A stretch of 5,913 nucleotides of DNA, from assembly GCA_001399705.1 (NCBI GenBank), contig LJCR01000165.1:1-5913 (forward strand), read 5' to 3'. Below, piece after piece: positions 1-4,880 of this stretch. The position numbers and the translations under genes are program-made. Position 1 is the first letter of the stretch; the number at the start of each line of letters is the position of its first letter. The stretch comes from Kouleothrix aurantiaca (GTDB lineage Bacteria; Chloroflexota; Chloroflexia; Chloroflexales; Roseiflexaceae). The notes under the pieces were generated by a model. That model was given only the letters and a program-made list of their open reading frames with translations, searched no databases and was not told where the DNA came from.

Positions 1-162
1 CACCAGCACCCACGAAAGCGTAATCAGCGGCAAGTCGCCGCCGAGGCGCGCGCGGAAGTTGTTGGGGTTAATATCGATCAGAAACACGACCGCGAGGCCG
101 ATCAGCACCAGCAAAACCAGTGACACAATCCGGTCGTAGCGGGGCGTTGCGGAAGGGCTCAC
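1..162 (-). CDS. membrane protein of unknown family, N-terminal fragment
   Basis: The reverse strand encodes 54 residues beginning with GTG (complement of 160-162), and the gene continues off the left edge. The start is supported by AAGGAG (complement of 173-178), ten bases upstream, and by a near-consensus promoter further up. The protein begins MSPSATPRYDRIVS and then has one clear hydrophobic segment at about residues 14-29 (VSLVLLVLIGLAVVFL), followed by a polar stretch (DINPNNFRARLGGDL) and the beginning of a second hydrophobic segment (PLITLSWVLV). It is therefore probably an integral membrane protein with a short cytoplasmic N-terminus. I do not recognise the family, and no catalytic motif is visible in the part present. 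It is transcribed divergently from the acetyltransferase gene, with a 218-nt gap to that gene's chosen start. Confidence 0.75.
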   Translation of the reverse strand, partial: MSPSATPRYDRIVSLVLLVLIGLAVVFLIDINPNNFRARLGGDLPLITLSWVLV

Positions 163-189
163 CGCAGTTGTTCTCCTTGCGAAGTTTGC

Positions 190-207
190 CTGGCACGCGA
201 TTGCCAG
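190..207. repeat. palindrome CTGGCA-N6-TGCCAG in the leftward gene's leader
   Basis: CTGGCA (190-195) and TGCCAG (202-207) are perfect inverted repeats six bases apart. They lie between the predicted leftward transcription start (~211) and the ribosome binding site. The element could be a small leader hairpin or an operator for a dimeric regulator. Six-base arms are short enough that chance cannot be excluded. Confidence 0.35.
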
Positions 208-217
208 CCGGCCTAGG

Positions 218-246
218 ATTCTAGCCGCTCTTGCCGGGGATGTCAA
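218..246 (-). promoter_or_regulatory. sigma70-type promoter of the leftward membrane protein gene
   Basis: On the reverse strand, TTGACA (complement of 241-246, identical to the -35 consensus) is followed by exactly 17 bases and then TAGAAT (complement of 218-223, one mismatch to TATAAT). Transcription should start near 211, giving a leader of roughly 49 nt that contains the palindrome at 190-207 and the ribosome binding site. This is the best -35 element I see in the window. No TG dinucleotide precedes this -10. Confidence 0.65.
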
Positions 247-258
247 CCGTGGGCGCGG

Positions 259-287
259 TTGCGCCGCCTTAGCGGCGGTGTTAGAAT
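259..287 (+). promoter_or_regulatory. extended -10 promoter of the acetyltransferase gene
   Basis: TTGCGC (259-264), a 17-base spacer and TAGAAT (282-287) form a candidate promoter. The -35 matches consensus only in TTG, but the -10 is preceded by TG at 279-280, giving an extended -10 (TGtTAGAAT). Transcription would start near 294. The -35 boxes of this promoter and the leftward one are 12 bp apart, so the two promoters stand back to back. The spacer contains an inverted repeat, CGCCGC-CTTA-GCGGCG (262-277), which could be an operator. Confidence 0.5.
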
Positions 288-380
288 GGCATCGCTATGC
301 ACGATAGCCCATATTTGCGCCCGGGTTTCTGCTGTTCCTGGTCGTTCACGCAGCAGCTCAGGCAACAAAGCGCACCATCC

Positions 381-1028
381 ATGCTGGTTTCCTCTCCTCA
401 ATCGGCCGAGCCGCTGCAGCTCAGCATTCGGCCCGCCCAGATGCGCGACATCTACCCGGTACTCAACCTCCACCGCGAAGCCTTTGCCGATAAATTCGGG
501 GCCGCGTTTGGCGCGAGCGGAGCGGCGCGCGGCGTCGAGGCTATGGCCGAAGCGTGGCGCCGACAGGGCTCCAGCGCGCTGCGCGGCATGTTCGTGGCCG
601 AGGCCGGCGAGCAGGTGATTGGAACGATCACGCTGCGCACCTGGGAGATGGGCGGCGACAACACTGGCGCGGCCGAGATGGCCTTTCACCAGGTGCTCGG
701 CACCTGGCGCGCAATGCGCTCGATCTTCGCGCTTTCGCTGCTCGACCACCAGATCGACCGCGCCGAGGGCTATATCACCGACGTGGCGGTGCTGAGCGAG
801 TACCGGCGGCGCGGGGTGGCCCAGGCCATGCTGGCACGCGCCGAAGAAGAAGCGCGCATCCGCCGCAAGCGCTACATTGCGCTTTATGTCAGCGCGCGCA
901 ATCGCGGCGCAATTGACCTGTACAAGCGCACCGGCTTCACCAAATGGCGCACGCGCCGATCGCTGATGGCTGGCTGGATTTTGCGCCAGCGGGTGTGGCT
1001 GCTGATGCGCAAGGATCTGGGGATGTAG
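381..1028 (+). CDS. GNAT-family N-acetyltransferase
   Basis: The 215-residue product is a GCN5-related acetyltransferase, expected to move an acetyl group from acetyl-CoA to an amine in the cytoplasm; the substrate cannot be read from sequence. The fold starts at about residue 15 (SIRPAQ). Beta strands at 80-85 (VIGTITL region) and 131-138 (YITDVAVL) lead into the acetyl-CoA pyrophosphate-binding motif RRRGVA at 142-147. The C-terminal motif B, NRGAIDLYKRTGF, is at 174-186. About 44 residues (86-129) separate the third and fourth core strands, more than in a minimal GNAT. An in-frame ATG at 297 would add 28 residues. I prefer 381 because those residues look unconserved, have weaker G/C bias at third positions, and would leave an almost leaderless mRNA. 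Neither start has a clear Shine-Dalgarno sequence. Confidence 0.88.
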   Translation: MLVSSPQSAEPLQLSIRPAQMRDIYPVLNLHREAFADKFGAAFGASGAARGVEAMAEAWRRQGSSALRGMFVAEAGEQVIGTITLRTWEMGGDNTGAAEMAFHQVLGTWRAMRSIFALSLLDHQIDRAEGYITDVAVLSEYRRRGVAQAMLARAEEEARIRRKRYIALYVSARNRGAIDLYKRTGFTKWRTRRSLMAGWILRQRVWLLMRKDLGM

Positions 1029-1040
1029 CGCAGGAGCCAG

Positions 1041-1051
1041 AGAACCGAGAA
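1041..1051 (+). repeat. dispersed intergenic word AGAACCGAGAA, copy 1
   Basis: AGAACCGAGAA lies just after the acetyltransferase stop. The same word or its complement recurs only between genes: AACCGAGAA at 4881-4889, and TTCTCGGTTCT at 4921-4931 and 5823-5833. It is part of a short-word repeat family of this genome; its function is unknown. Confidence 0.5.
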
Positions 1052-1088
1052 GCGAAAACCGCAGAGCTAAGAACAAGCGTATTTCACA

Positions 1089-1119
1089 CCCAACCCCCTA
1101 CCCACAAGCCTCCAATCCC
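1089..1119 (-). other. C-rich tract, weak G-quadruplex candidate on the reverse strand
   Basis: Runs of C at 1089-1091, 1094-1098, 1101-1103 and 1117-1119 give four G-runs on the reverse strand, with linkers of 2, 2 and 13 bases. The long third linker exceeds the usual seven-base limit, so a stable three-layer quadruplex is doubtful. It is in the spacer between the acetyltransferase and gdhA genes. Confidence 0.2.
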
Positions 1120-1155
1120 GATTGCACAATCCTGCACCAGCGAAGGCTCGCACGG

Positions 1156-1175
1156 CATTGCGCGGCGGCGCAATG
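1156..1175. promoter_or_regulatory. 8-bp inverted repeat over the gdhA promoter, candidate operator
   Basis: CATTGCGC (1156-1163), GGCG (1164-1167) and GCGCAATG (1168-1175) form a perfect 20-bp dyad. It overlaps the candidate -35 box (1158-1163) and most of the spacer of the gdhA promoter. A dimeric repressor bound here would block RNA polymerase, which suits a regulated nitrogen-metabolism gene. The regulator is unknown, and operator function is inferred from symmetry and position only. Confidence 0.45.
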
Positions 1176-1186
1176 TGTGCTACTGT
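1158..1186 (+). promoter_or_regulatory. candidate extended -10 promoter of gdhA
   Basis: TTGCGC (1158-1163), a 17-base spacer and TACTGT (1181-1186) are arranged as in the acetyltransferase promoter, with the same -35 hexamer. TG at 1178-1179 gives the extended -10 form TGcTACTGT. The hexamers alone are weak (three of six each). Predicted initiation at about 1193 coincides with the first base of the leader hairpin. Confidence 0.42.
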
Positions 1187-1192
1187 ACTCGG

Positions 1193-1249
1193 GTAGCGCG
1201 CAAGCTCCCGGCGGCAATGAAGCCGCACGGAAACGGGCGCACAGGCTAC
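1193..1249 (+). promoter_or_regulatory. foldable gdhA leader hairpin with a possible leader ORF
   Basis: The leader can form one extended hairpin of about 17 pairs: GTAGC (1193-1197) with GCTAC (1245-1249), GCG (1198-1200) with CGC (1238-1240), CCCG (1207-1210) with CGGG (1234-1237), and GCGGC (1211-1215) with GCCGC (1222-1226). Internal loops interrupt it on both sides, and the terminal loop is AATGAA (1216-1221). The loop holds an ATG (1217) that opens a 19-codon frame, MKPHGNGRTGYVQQNYLFM, ending with TAG at 1274-1276 inside the gdhA Shine-Dalgarno sequence. The arrangement suggests a 5' regulatory structure or leader peptide. I do not recognise a named riboswitch, and the ORF has only a poor ribosome binding site (CGGCGG), so both ideas are tentative. 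Confidence 0.35.
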
Positions 1250-1274
1250 GTACAACAAAACTATCTATTCATGT

Positions 1275-1280
1275 AGGAGG
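1275..1280 (+). promoter_or_regulatory. consensus Shine-Dalgarno of gdhA
   Basis: AGGAGG ends eight bases before the ATG at 1289. It is the strongest ribosome binding site in the window, consistent with high expression, and it fixes the gdhA start. Its first two bases are shared with the stop codon of the possible leader ORF. Confidence 0.85.
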
Positions 1281-1288
1281 CGACGACA

Positions 1289-2554
1289 ATGACGTCTGAG
1301 CGCGAAAACCCCTTCCGTATCGCGCAGCAGCAGTTCGACAAAGCGGCCGATCTGCTCGATTTGCCCGACGATGTACGCGAGATCTTGCGCGTTCCCCAGC
1401 GCGAGCTTACCGTCAACTTCCCGGTGAAATTCGACAACGGCTCGACCAAAGTCTTCACCGGCTATCGCGTGCAGCACAACCTCGGGCGCGGCCCCGTCAA
1501 GGGCGGCATTCGCTACCACCCCAATGTCGATATCGACGAAGTTCGCGCGCTGGCCATGTGGATGACATGGAAGTGCGCGCTGGTGAATATTCCCTACGGC
1601 GGTGCAAAAGGCGGCGTCGTCGTCGACCCGGCGAACCTTTCGATGGGCGAGCTGGAGCGGCTGACCCGCCGCTTCGCCACCGAGATCAGCATCCTGATCG
1701 GCCCCGACAAAGATATTCCCGCGCCCGATGTGAATACCACCCCGCAGATCATGGCCTGGATCATGGACACGATCTCGATGCACCAGGGCCACACGGTCAA
1801 CGCCGTGATCACCGGCAAGCCCGTGCAGGTCGGCGGCTCGCTGGGCCGCAACGACGCCACCGGGCGCGGCGTGAGCCTGATGGTGCGCGAGTGGGCGCGC
1901 AACAACAATCAGAATGTCGAGCAGCTCAATGTGGTGGTGCAGGGCTTTGGCAACGTGGGCGGGGTTGCAGCCGCGCTGCTGGAAGAAATGGGCTGCCGCG
2001 TGATCGCGGTCAGCGATGCGACCGGCGGCTATGTGCGCCGTGGCGGTCTTGATATCAAGGCCATGCGCGAGTACACCGCGCGCCACCCGCGCCACCTGCT
2101 TGAGGGCTACACCGCGCCCGGCGTGGAGCAGCTGACCAACACCGAGCTGCTGGAGCTACCCTGCGATGTGCTCGTGCCAGCCGCGCTGGAAAACCAGTTC
2201 ACCGAGCTGAACGCGCCGCGCATCCGCGCCAAGGTAATTGTGGAAGGCGCCAACGGCCCAACCACGCCCGACGCCGACGCGATTTTCGAAGATCGCGGCA
2301 TCACCGTCGTGCCCGACATTCTGGCCAACGCCGGCGGCGTGACGGTGAGCTACTTCGAGTGGGTGCAGGGCCTGCAGGAGTTCTTCTGGACCGAGCGCGA
2401 AGTCAATGCCCAGCTAGAGCGCGTGATGGTTAACGCCTTCCAGCAGGCGCTGCGCAAAGCACAGGAGTGGCATGTGCCGCTGCGCACTGCCGCCTACCTG
2501 CTGGCCGTCGAGCGCGTGGCCCACTCGACCATGACGCGCGGCATCTACCCGTAG
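1289..2554 (+). CDS. gdhA: glutamate dehydrogenase (Glu/Leu/Phe/Val dehydrogenase family)
   Basis: This 421-residue cytoplasmic enzyme interconverts glutamate with 2-oxoglutarate and ammonium using NAD(P), linking carbon and nitrogen metabolism. Length and motifs fit the roughly 420-residue hexameric family. The N-terminal dimerisation/substrate domain has KGGIRYHP at 71-78, Lys95 in WMTWKCALVN, the catalytic lysine Lys107 in PYGGAKGG (102-109), and the catalytic aspartate Asp147 in PAPDVNT. TGKP is at 175-178. The C-terminal Rossmann domain carries the nucleotide-binding loop GFGNVGG at 219-225, and VIAVSDATGGY (238-248) ends its second strand. NANAGG-like sequence (LANAGGVTVSYFEW, 345-358) is the conserved C-terminal hinge region. 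The start is fixed by AGGAGG eight bases upstream. I cannot decide NAD versus NADP preference by eye. It appears to be a single-gene unit with its own promoter, a possible operator, and a downstream stem. All expected catalytic residues are present. Confidence 0.96.
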   Translation: MTSERENPFRIAQQQFDKAADLLDLPDDVREILRVPQRELTVNFPVKFDNGSTKVFTGYRVQHNLGRGPVKGGIRYHPNVDIDEVRALAMWMTWKCALVNIPYGGAKGGVVVDPANLSMGELERLTRRFATEISILIGPDKDIPAPDVNTTPQIMAWIMDTISMHQGHTVNAVITGKPVQVGGSLGRNDATGRGVSLMVREWARNNNQNVEQLNVVVQGFGNVGGVAAALLEEMGCRVIAVSDATGGYVRRGGLDIKAMREYTARHPRHLLEGYTAPGVEQLTNTELLELPCDVLVPAALENQFTELNAPRIRAKVIVEGANGPTTPDADAIFEDRGITVVPDILANAGGVTVSYFEWVQGLQEFFWTEREVNAQLERVMVNAFQQALRKAQEWHVPLRTAAYLLAVERVAHSTMTRGIYP

Positions 2555-2571
2555 CGCGTTTTCGCAACGCG
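2555..2571 (+). other. small hairpin directly after the gdhA stop codon
   Basis: CGCGTT (2555-2560), loop TTCGC (2561-2565) and AACGCG (2566-2571) form a perfect six-pair stem immediately downstream of the stop. No T-run follows, so it is not a typical intrinsic terminator. It may protect the mRNA 3' end or be chance. Confidence 0.3.
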
Positions 2572-2582
2572 GCGTACGCTGC

Positions 2583-2642
2583 TTGAGCCACAGCCGCGCA
2601 GAGCACTGATTTTTCCGTGTCGATGCGTTTCCTGTGGCTCAA
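2583..2642 (+). terminator. repeat-derived inverted repeat after gdhA, possible terminator
   Basis: TTGAGCCACAG (2583-2593) and CTGTGGCTCAA (2632-2642) are perfect 11-bp inverted repeats separated by 38 nt, followed by TGTTTT. The right arm plus T-rich tail closely resembles the end of the stronger terminator at 5780-5810 (CTGTGGCTCAATTTT). It may be a decayed or expanded copy of the same terminator repeat. The long loop makes efficient termination uncertain. Confidence 0.4.
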
Positions 2643-2713
2643 TGTTTTGCCCGATGACTGACGACCGACCACCGACGATGAGCGCGTGGTCGAAATGAGC
2701 CTCAAACTCTGCG

Positions 2714-2744
2714 CTCTCTGTGGGCTCTGTGGGCTCTGTGGCTT
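2714..2744 (+). repeat. 9-bp tandem repeat CTCTGTGGG, about three copies
   Basis: CTCTGTGGG occurs at 2716-2724 and 2725-2733, followed by CTCTGTGG at 2734-2741. The tract is a relative of the right arm of the hairpin at 5747-5804, which has CTCTGTG-CG-CTCTGTGG. No matching left arm lies nearby, so this copy does not fold. The preceding stretch 2651-2680 is low-complexity (repeated GACGACCGACC-like words) and carries no gene. Confidence 0.6.
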
Positions 2745-2785
2745 AACTCATATGAAACTCGCATAAGCCAAGGCAGAAAGAAGCC

Positions 2786-3160
2786 ATGCCCGATGCGCGC
2801 GTTAAACTCGGTGATTTTGGCGAACAGGTGGCGGCCGGCTACTTGCAGCGCCAGGGCTACACGCTGGTGGCGCGCAAGTGGCGCTGCGCCCTTGGCGAGC
2901 TCGATCTGGTGATGCGCGACGGTGCAACGCTGGTGTTTGTGGAAGTGCGCACCCGGCGCGGCCAGCCCGGCGGCGTCGCCGAGGCGTCGGTTGGCGCGGC
3001 CAAGCAGGCCCGCCTGAGCGCGCTGGCCTACACCTTCCTCGAAACTCATTCCCTGCCCGACAGCACTCTCTGGCGCATCGATGTCGTCGCCGTTGATGTC
3101 GAGCGCTCGGGGCGCGTGGCGCGCGTGAACCATATTCGCGACGCAGTTGAAGAAGCGTAG
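2786..3160 (+). CDS. yraN: YraN family (UPF0102) nuclease-fold protein
   Basis: The 124-residue protein matches the length and pattern of the YraN/UPF0102 family, small proteins with a restriction-endonuclease-like PD-(D/E)xK fold. Family hallmarks are in order: GDFGEQVAAGYLQRQGY at 9-25 with Glu13; GELDLVMRD at 37-45 with Glu38 and Asp40; the core FVEVRTRRG at 51-59, where Glu53 and Arg55 occupy the ExK position; Lys73 in VGAAKQARL; and the terminal strand WRIDVVAVDV at 96-105. Arginine in place of lysine in the ExK motif is, as I recall, common in the family and not by itself a sign of inactivity. The biological role is poorly defined, with DNA processing the usual suggestion. The ATG has only a purine-rich stretch upstream (AGAAAGAAG). 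The next gene starts ten bases after the stop, suggesting an operon. Confidence 0.9.
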   Translation: MPDARVKLGDFGEQVAAGYLQRQGYTLVARKWRCALGELDLVMRDGATLVFVEVRTRRGQPGGVAEASVGAAKQARLSALAYTFLETHSLPDSTLWRIDVVAVDVERSGRVARVNHIRDAVEEA

Positions 3161-3170
3161 TGGAGCAGCC

Positions 3171-4130
3171 ATGCAAGTGCTTGACGAGCGCCATTGCATC
3201 ATCAAAACGCCCGAAGTGATCGACTATTTGCACCGCTGCGCGCTGTCCGAACCGTCGCTCGCGGCGGTTGTGACCGATCTTCAGCCGAACCCGCAGGAGT
3301 GGGGCAGCAGCGCCTTACACTTTGCCGCGCATCTGCGCGCTACCGGCGAGCCGGTGCTGGTGAAGCTGAATGTCGAGCCGGGGCAGCTGTGGTGGACGCG
3401 CGCACTCGCCCGCGAGTACCCTGCGCTGATCCCGCATGTCTATGCGGCCGGCAAACGCGTGGCGAATGAGGCACTAGGCTGGGTGGTGTGGGAAATCGTG
3501 GAAAATGGCCTGCACCCCGGCTGGCACGGCCGCGAGTTCGACATGCTGCTGGAAGCCGGGGTTGCGTTCCAGCGCGTCGCGCGCACGCTTGCACCGGCTG
3601 CGCAGGCCGCTGGCGTGCTGGGCGAATTGCGCGTGGCCGATCTCGCCGCTGATCTGGAGCGTGGCGTGCAGCGCGACGCGCCCGGCCCGGCCGCGCTGGT
3701 GCTGGAGCGCGTACTTGATGATTGGGAATGGGTGAACAGTGTGTGCGAGCCAACCATCTGCCATGGCGACCTGCACATGGCCAACGCGCTCTGCCGTGAA
3801 CATCCGCCCGGCGGCACTGCGCTGCTGATCGACTACCACCCCACGCTGATGCCCTGGGCGTATGAGCCGGCCAAGCCCGAAATTCTCAACGCCGACCCGG
3901 CGCGCGCCGGTTGTCGCAATCTCGTTGCGCGGGAGGCGGCAATCCGCGCCCGCCACGGCATGTCTGTGCCAGCAGCCGCCGCCCTTGCGCGCCTCCAGGC
4001 AATTGTGCTGGGCTGGTGGGCCGTCCAGGCGTGGGCCTACATCGGCGGCTCGCCCGACCCGGCCTGGCGCGACCCTGCCGTCTGGCGCGCGGAGAACGAG
4101 GCATATATCGCGGCTGCGGCTGCGGCGTAG
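3171..4130 (+). CDS. aminoglycoside phosphotransferase-fold (APH family) kinase
   Basis: The 319-residue product has the marks of the APH/choline kinase-like family: a candidate ATP-contacting lysine in PVLVKLN (Lys65), the Brenner catalytic loop ICHGDLHMAN at 196-205 (His198, Asp200, Asn205), and a metal-binding aspartate in LLIDYH (Asp221). The region between (about 100-190) is helical and diverged. The C-terminus ends in an alanine run encoded by six GCN codons. Family members phosphorylate small molecules such as aminoglycosides, homoserine, choline or sugars; nothing here identifies the substrate, and antibiotic resistance should not be assumed. I chose ATG 3171 because GGAG (3162-3165) lies five bases upstream. 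A TTG at 3147 would add eight residues and overlap yraN by 14 nt. Tight spacing argues for co-transcription with yraN. Confidence 0.85.
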   Translation: MQVLDERHCIIKTPEVIDYLHRCALSEPSLAAVVTDLQPNPQEWGSSALHFAAHLRATGEPVLVKLNVEPGQLWWTRALAREYPALIPHVYAAGKRVANEALGWVVWEIVENGLHPGWHGREFDMLLEAGVAFQRVARTLAPAAQAAGVLGELRVADLAADLERGVQRDAPGPAALVLERVLDDWEWVNSVCEPTICHGDLHMANALCREHPPGGTALLIDYHPTLMPWAYEPAKPEILNADPARAGCRNLVAREAAIRARHGMSVPAAAALARLQAIVLGWWAVQAWAYIGGSPDPAWRDPAVWRAENEAYIAAAAAA

Positions 4131-4134
4131 TCTG

Positions 4135-4196
4135 AATAAAATTACGCACCACGCACTACGATTTTGGCATTGTAGTGCGTAGTGCGTAGTTTTATT
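4135..4196. terminator. bidirectional intrinsic terminator between convergent genes
   Basis: A 25-base left arm (4135-4159) and a 25-base right arm (4172-4196) match at 23 positions, with one further G-T pair and one mismatch, around a 12-base loop. The ends are AATAAAA and TTTTATT, so each strand has a T-rich tail after a stable stem, the form expected of a terminator working in both directions. It starts four bases after the kinase stop and ends 58 bases before the stop of the leftward cupin gene. The right arm contains tandem TAGTGCG (4173-4186), repeat-like in composition. Confidence 0.85.
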
Positions 4197-4254
4197 GCGC
4201 AACCATACAGAGGATGTTTGAAGGCGTTACTGCCATCCCCATCCCCAACTCACA

Positions 4255-4815
4255 CTAGCCGTTCTTCGGCTCCCACACCTCTTCGAGCACGCAATCCCAT
4301 GGGAACTTGAACTCGTCGGCCGGGTCGTAGACATGCGATTGCAGGTTCACCACAATCACCTCGGGCTGGCTGAGCGCCTTCCAGCCGTGCATAATCATCG
4401 GCGGGATCTTGATCAGGCGCGGGCGCTGGCCGCCCAGAATGATCGGGTTCACATGCCCAAAGGTTGGCGAGCCGGGGCGGATATCCACCAGCGTCACCTG
4501 CAGCTTGCCGCGCGTCACGGTGAACTGGTCGGTGTGAATATCGTGCAGGTGCCAGCACTTCACCACGCCATAGTCGGTCGCGCTCTGGTAGACATGCGCC
4601 GGCATCACCATGCCCTCGGCCTCAACCCACGGGCGGCTCCACAGCTCAATCACGTCGCCGCGGCCGTCGACATTCGCGCGCAGATCTTTCACAATCACGC
4701 CCTCGATTGTGGGCGGGCGCGAGGCTGGCTGGATCTGATATTCGAGGCTTTGCAGCCACTCAATTGTCACTTCGTTTGCATGCATCGGCTGGGTATTTCT
4801 TGAAACAGCGGTCAT
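4255..4815 (-). CDS. RmlC-like cupin, dTDP-4-dehydrorhamnose 3,5-epimerase family
   Basis: The 186-residue protein resembles RmlC/RfbC, the double-stranded beta-helix enzyme that epimerises dTDP-4-keto-6-deoxyglucose on the way to dTDP-rhamnose. GVVKCWHLH (83-91) aligns with the family's GVVRGLHFQ, placing the catalytic histidine at His89. GKLQVTLVDIRPGSPTFG (103-120) matches GKLV...VDIR..SPTFG, and IPPMIMHGW (137-145) matches IPEGFAHGF. FPWD (171-174) sits where the partner aspartate region is expected. Two differences stand out: the arginine before the histidine is Lys86, and the position of the catalytic tyrosine appears to be Asn157. The chain also ends soon after FPWD. It may act on another sugar nucleotide or perform only part of the reaction, so no rfbC symbol is given. 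No other rhamnose genes are adjacent. AAGGAG (complement of 4828-4833) lies 12 bases before the ATG. Confidence 0.85.
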   Translation of the reverse strand: MTAVSRNTQPMHANEVTIEWLQSLEYQIQPASRPPTIEGVIVKDLRANVDGRGDVIELWSRPWVEAEGMVMPAHVYQSATDYGVVKCWHLHDIHTDQFTVTRGKLQVTLVDIRPGSPTFGHVNPIILGGQRPRLIKIPPMIMHGWKALSQPEVIVVNLQSHVYDPADEFKFPWDCVLEEVWEPKNG

Positions 4816-4861
4816 GGCTGGGGCTTGCTCCTTGCGAATTGATCTTGTTATGCTGGCGGCG

Positions 4862-4870
4862 ATTATAGCA
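4862..4870 (-). promoter_or_regulatory. consensus extended -10 promoter of the RmlC-like gene
   Basis: The complement of 4862-4870 reads TGCTATAAT: a perfect TATAAT preceded by the extended -10 TG. No good -35 box is seen at 16-18 bases (the region reads GTTCTCG), as is common when an extended -10 is present. Initiation near 4855 would give a leader of about 40 nt. Confidence 0.65.
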
Positions 4871-4880
4871 GAGAATCAAA

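Noticed and set aside
243..1076. 277-codon open frame on the reverse strand over the acetyltransferase gene
   Set aside because: It is a mirror of a high-GC coding gene. It lacks a recognisable domain, is rich in Ala/Arg/His/Gly, and the opposite frame has full GNAT motifs.
1265..2095. 276-codon open frame antisense to gdhA
   Set aside because: The sense frame encodes intact glutamate dehydrogenase with all its motifs. The antisense protein is His/Ala-rich with no family features, as expected from GC-driven absence of stops.
2651..2680. Low-complexity GACGACCGACC-like words as a CRISPR or iteron array
   Set aside because: The units are very short, irregular and lack spacers; it is a simple degenerate repeat tract.
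2714..2744. Tandem CTCTGTGGG as part of a CRISPR array
   Set aside because: There is no spacer between the 9-bp units and no cas gene nearby.
2743..2785. Promoter directly upstream of yraN (TTAACT, CATAAG)
   Set aside because: The boxes are only 13 bases apart and match consensus poorly; no TGnTANNNT element was found in this spacer.
3147..3170. TTG start for the kinase, overlapping yraN
   Set aside because: The ATG at 3171 has a GGAG five bases upstream. The TTG lies within the yraN C-terminal codons without a comparable site.
3171..4130. Calling the kinase an aminoglycoside resistance gene
   Set aside because: Only the general APH fold motifs are visible. The family acts on many substrates, and there is no mobile-element context.
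3474..4202. 242-codon reverse frame over the kinase gene and terminator
   Set aside because: It would begin inside the terminator hairpin and runs antisense to a gene with the HGDxxxxN and LLIDY motifs.
4333..4803. 156-codon rightward frame over the RmlC-like gene
   Set aside because: It is the complement of the cupin frame, with His/Arg/Ala-rich composition, no domain and no ribosome binding site. The reverse-strand gene has a promoter, Shine-Dalgarno sequence and clear family motifs.
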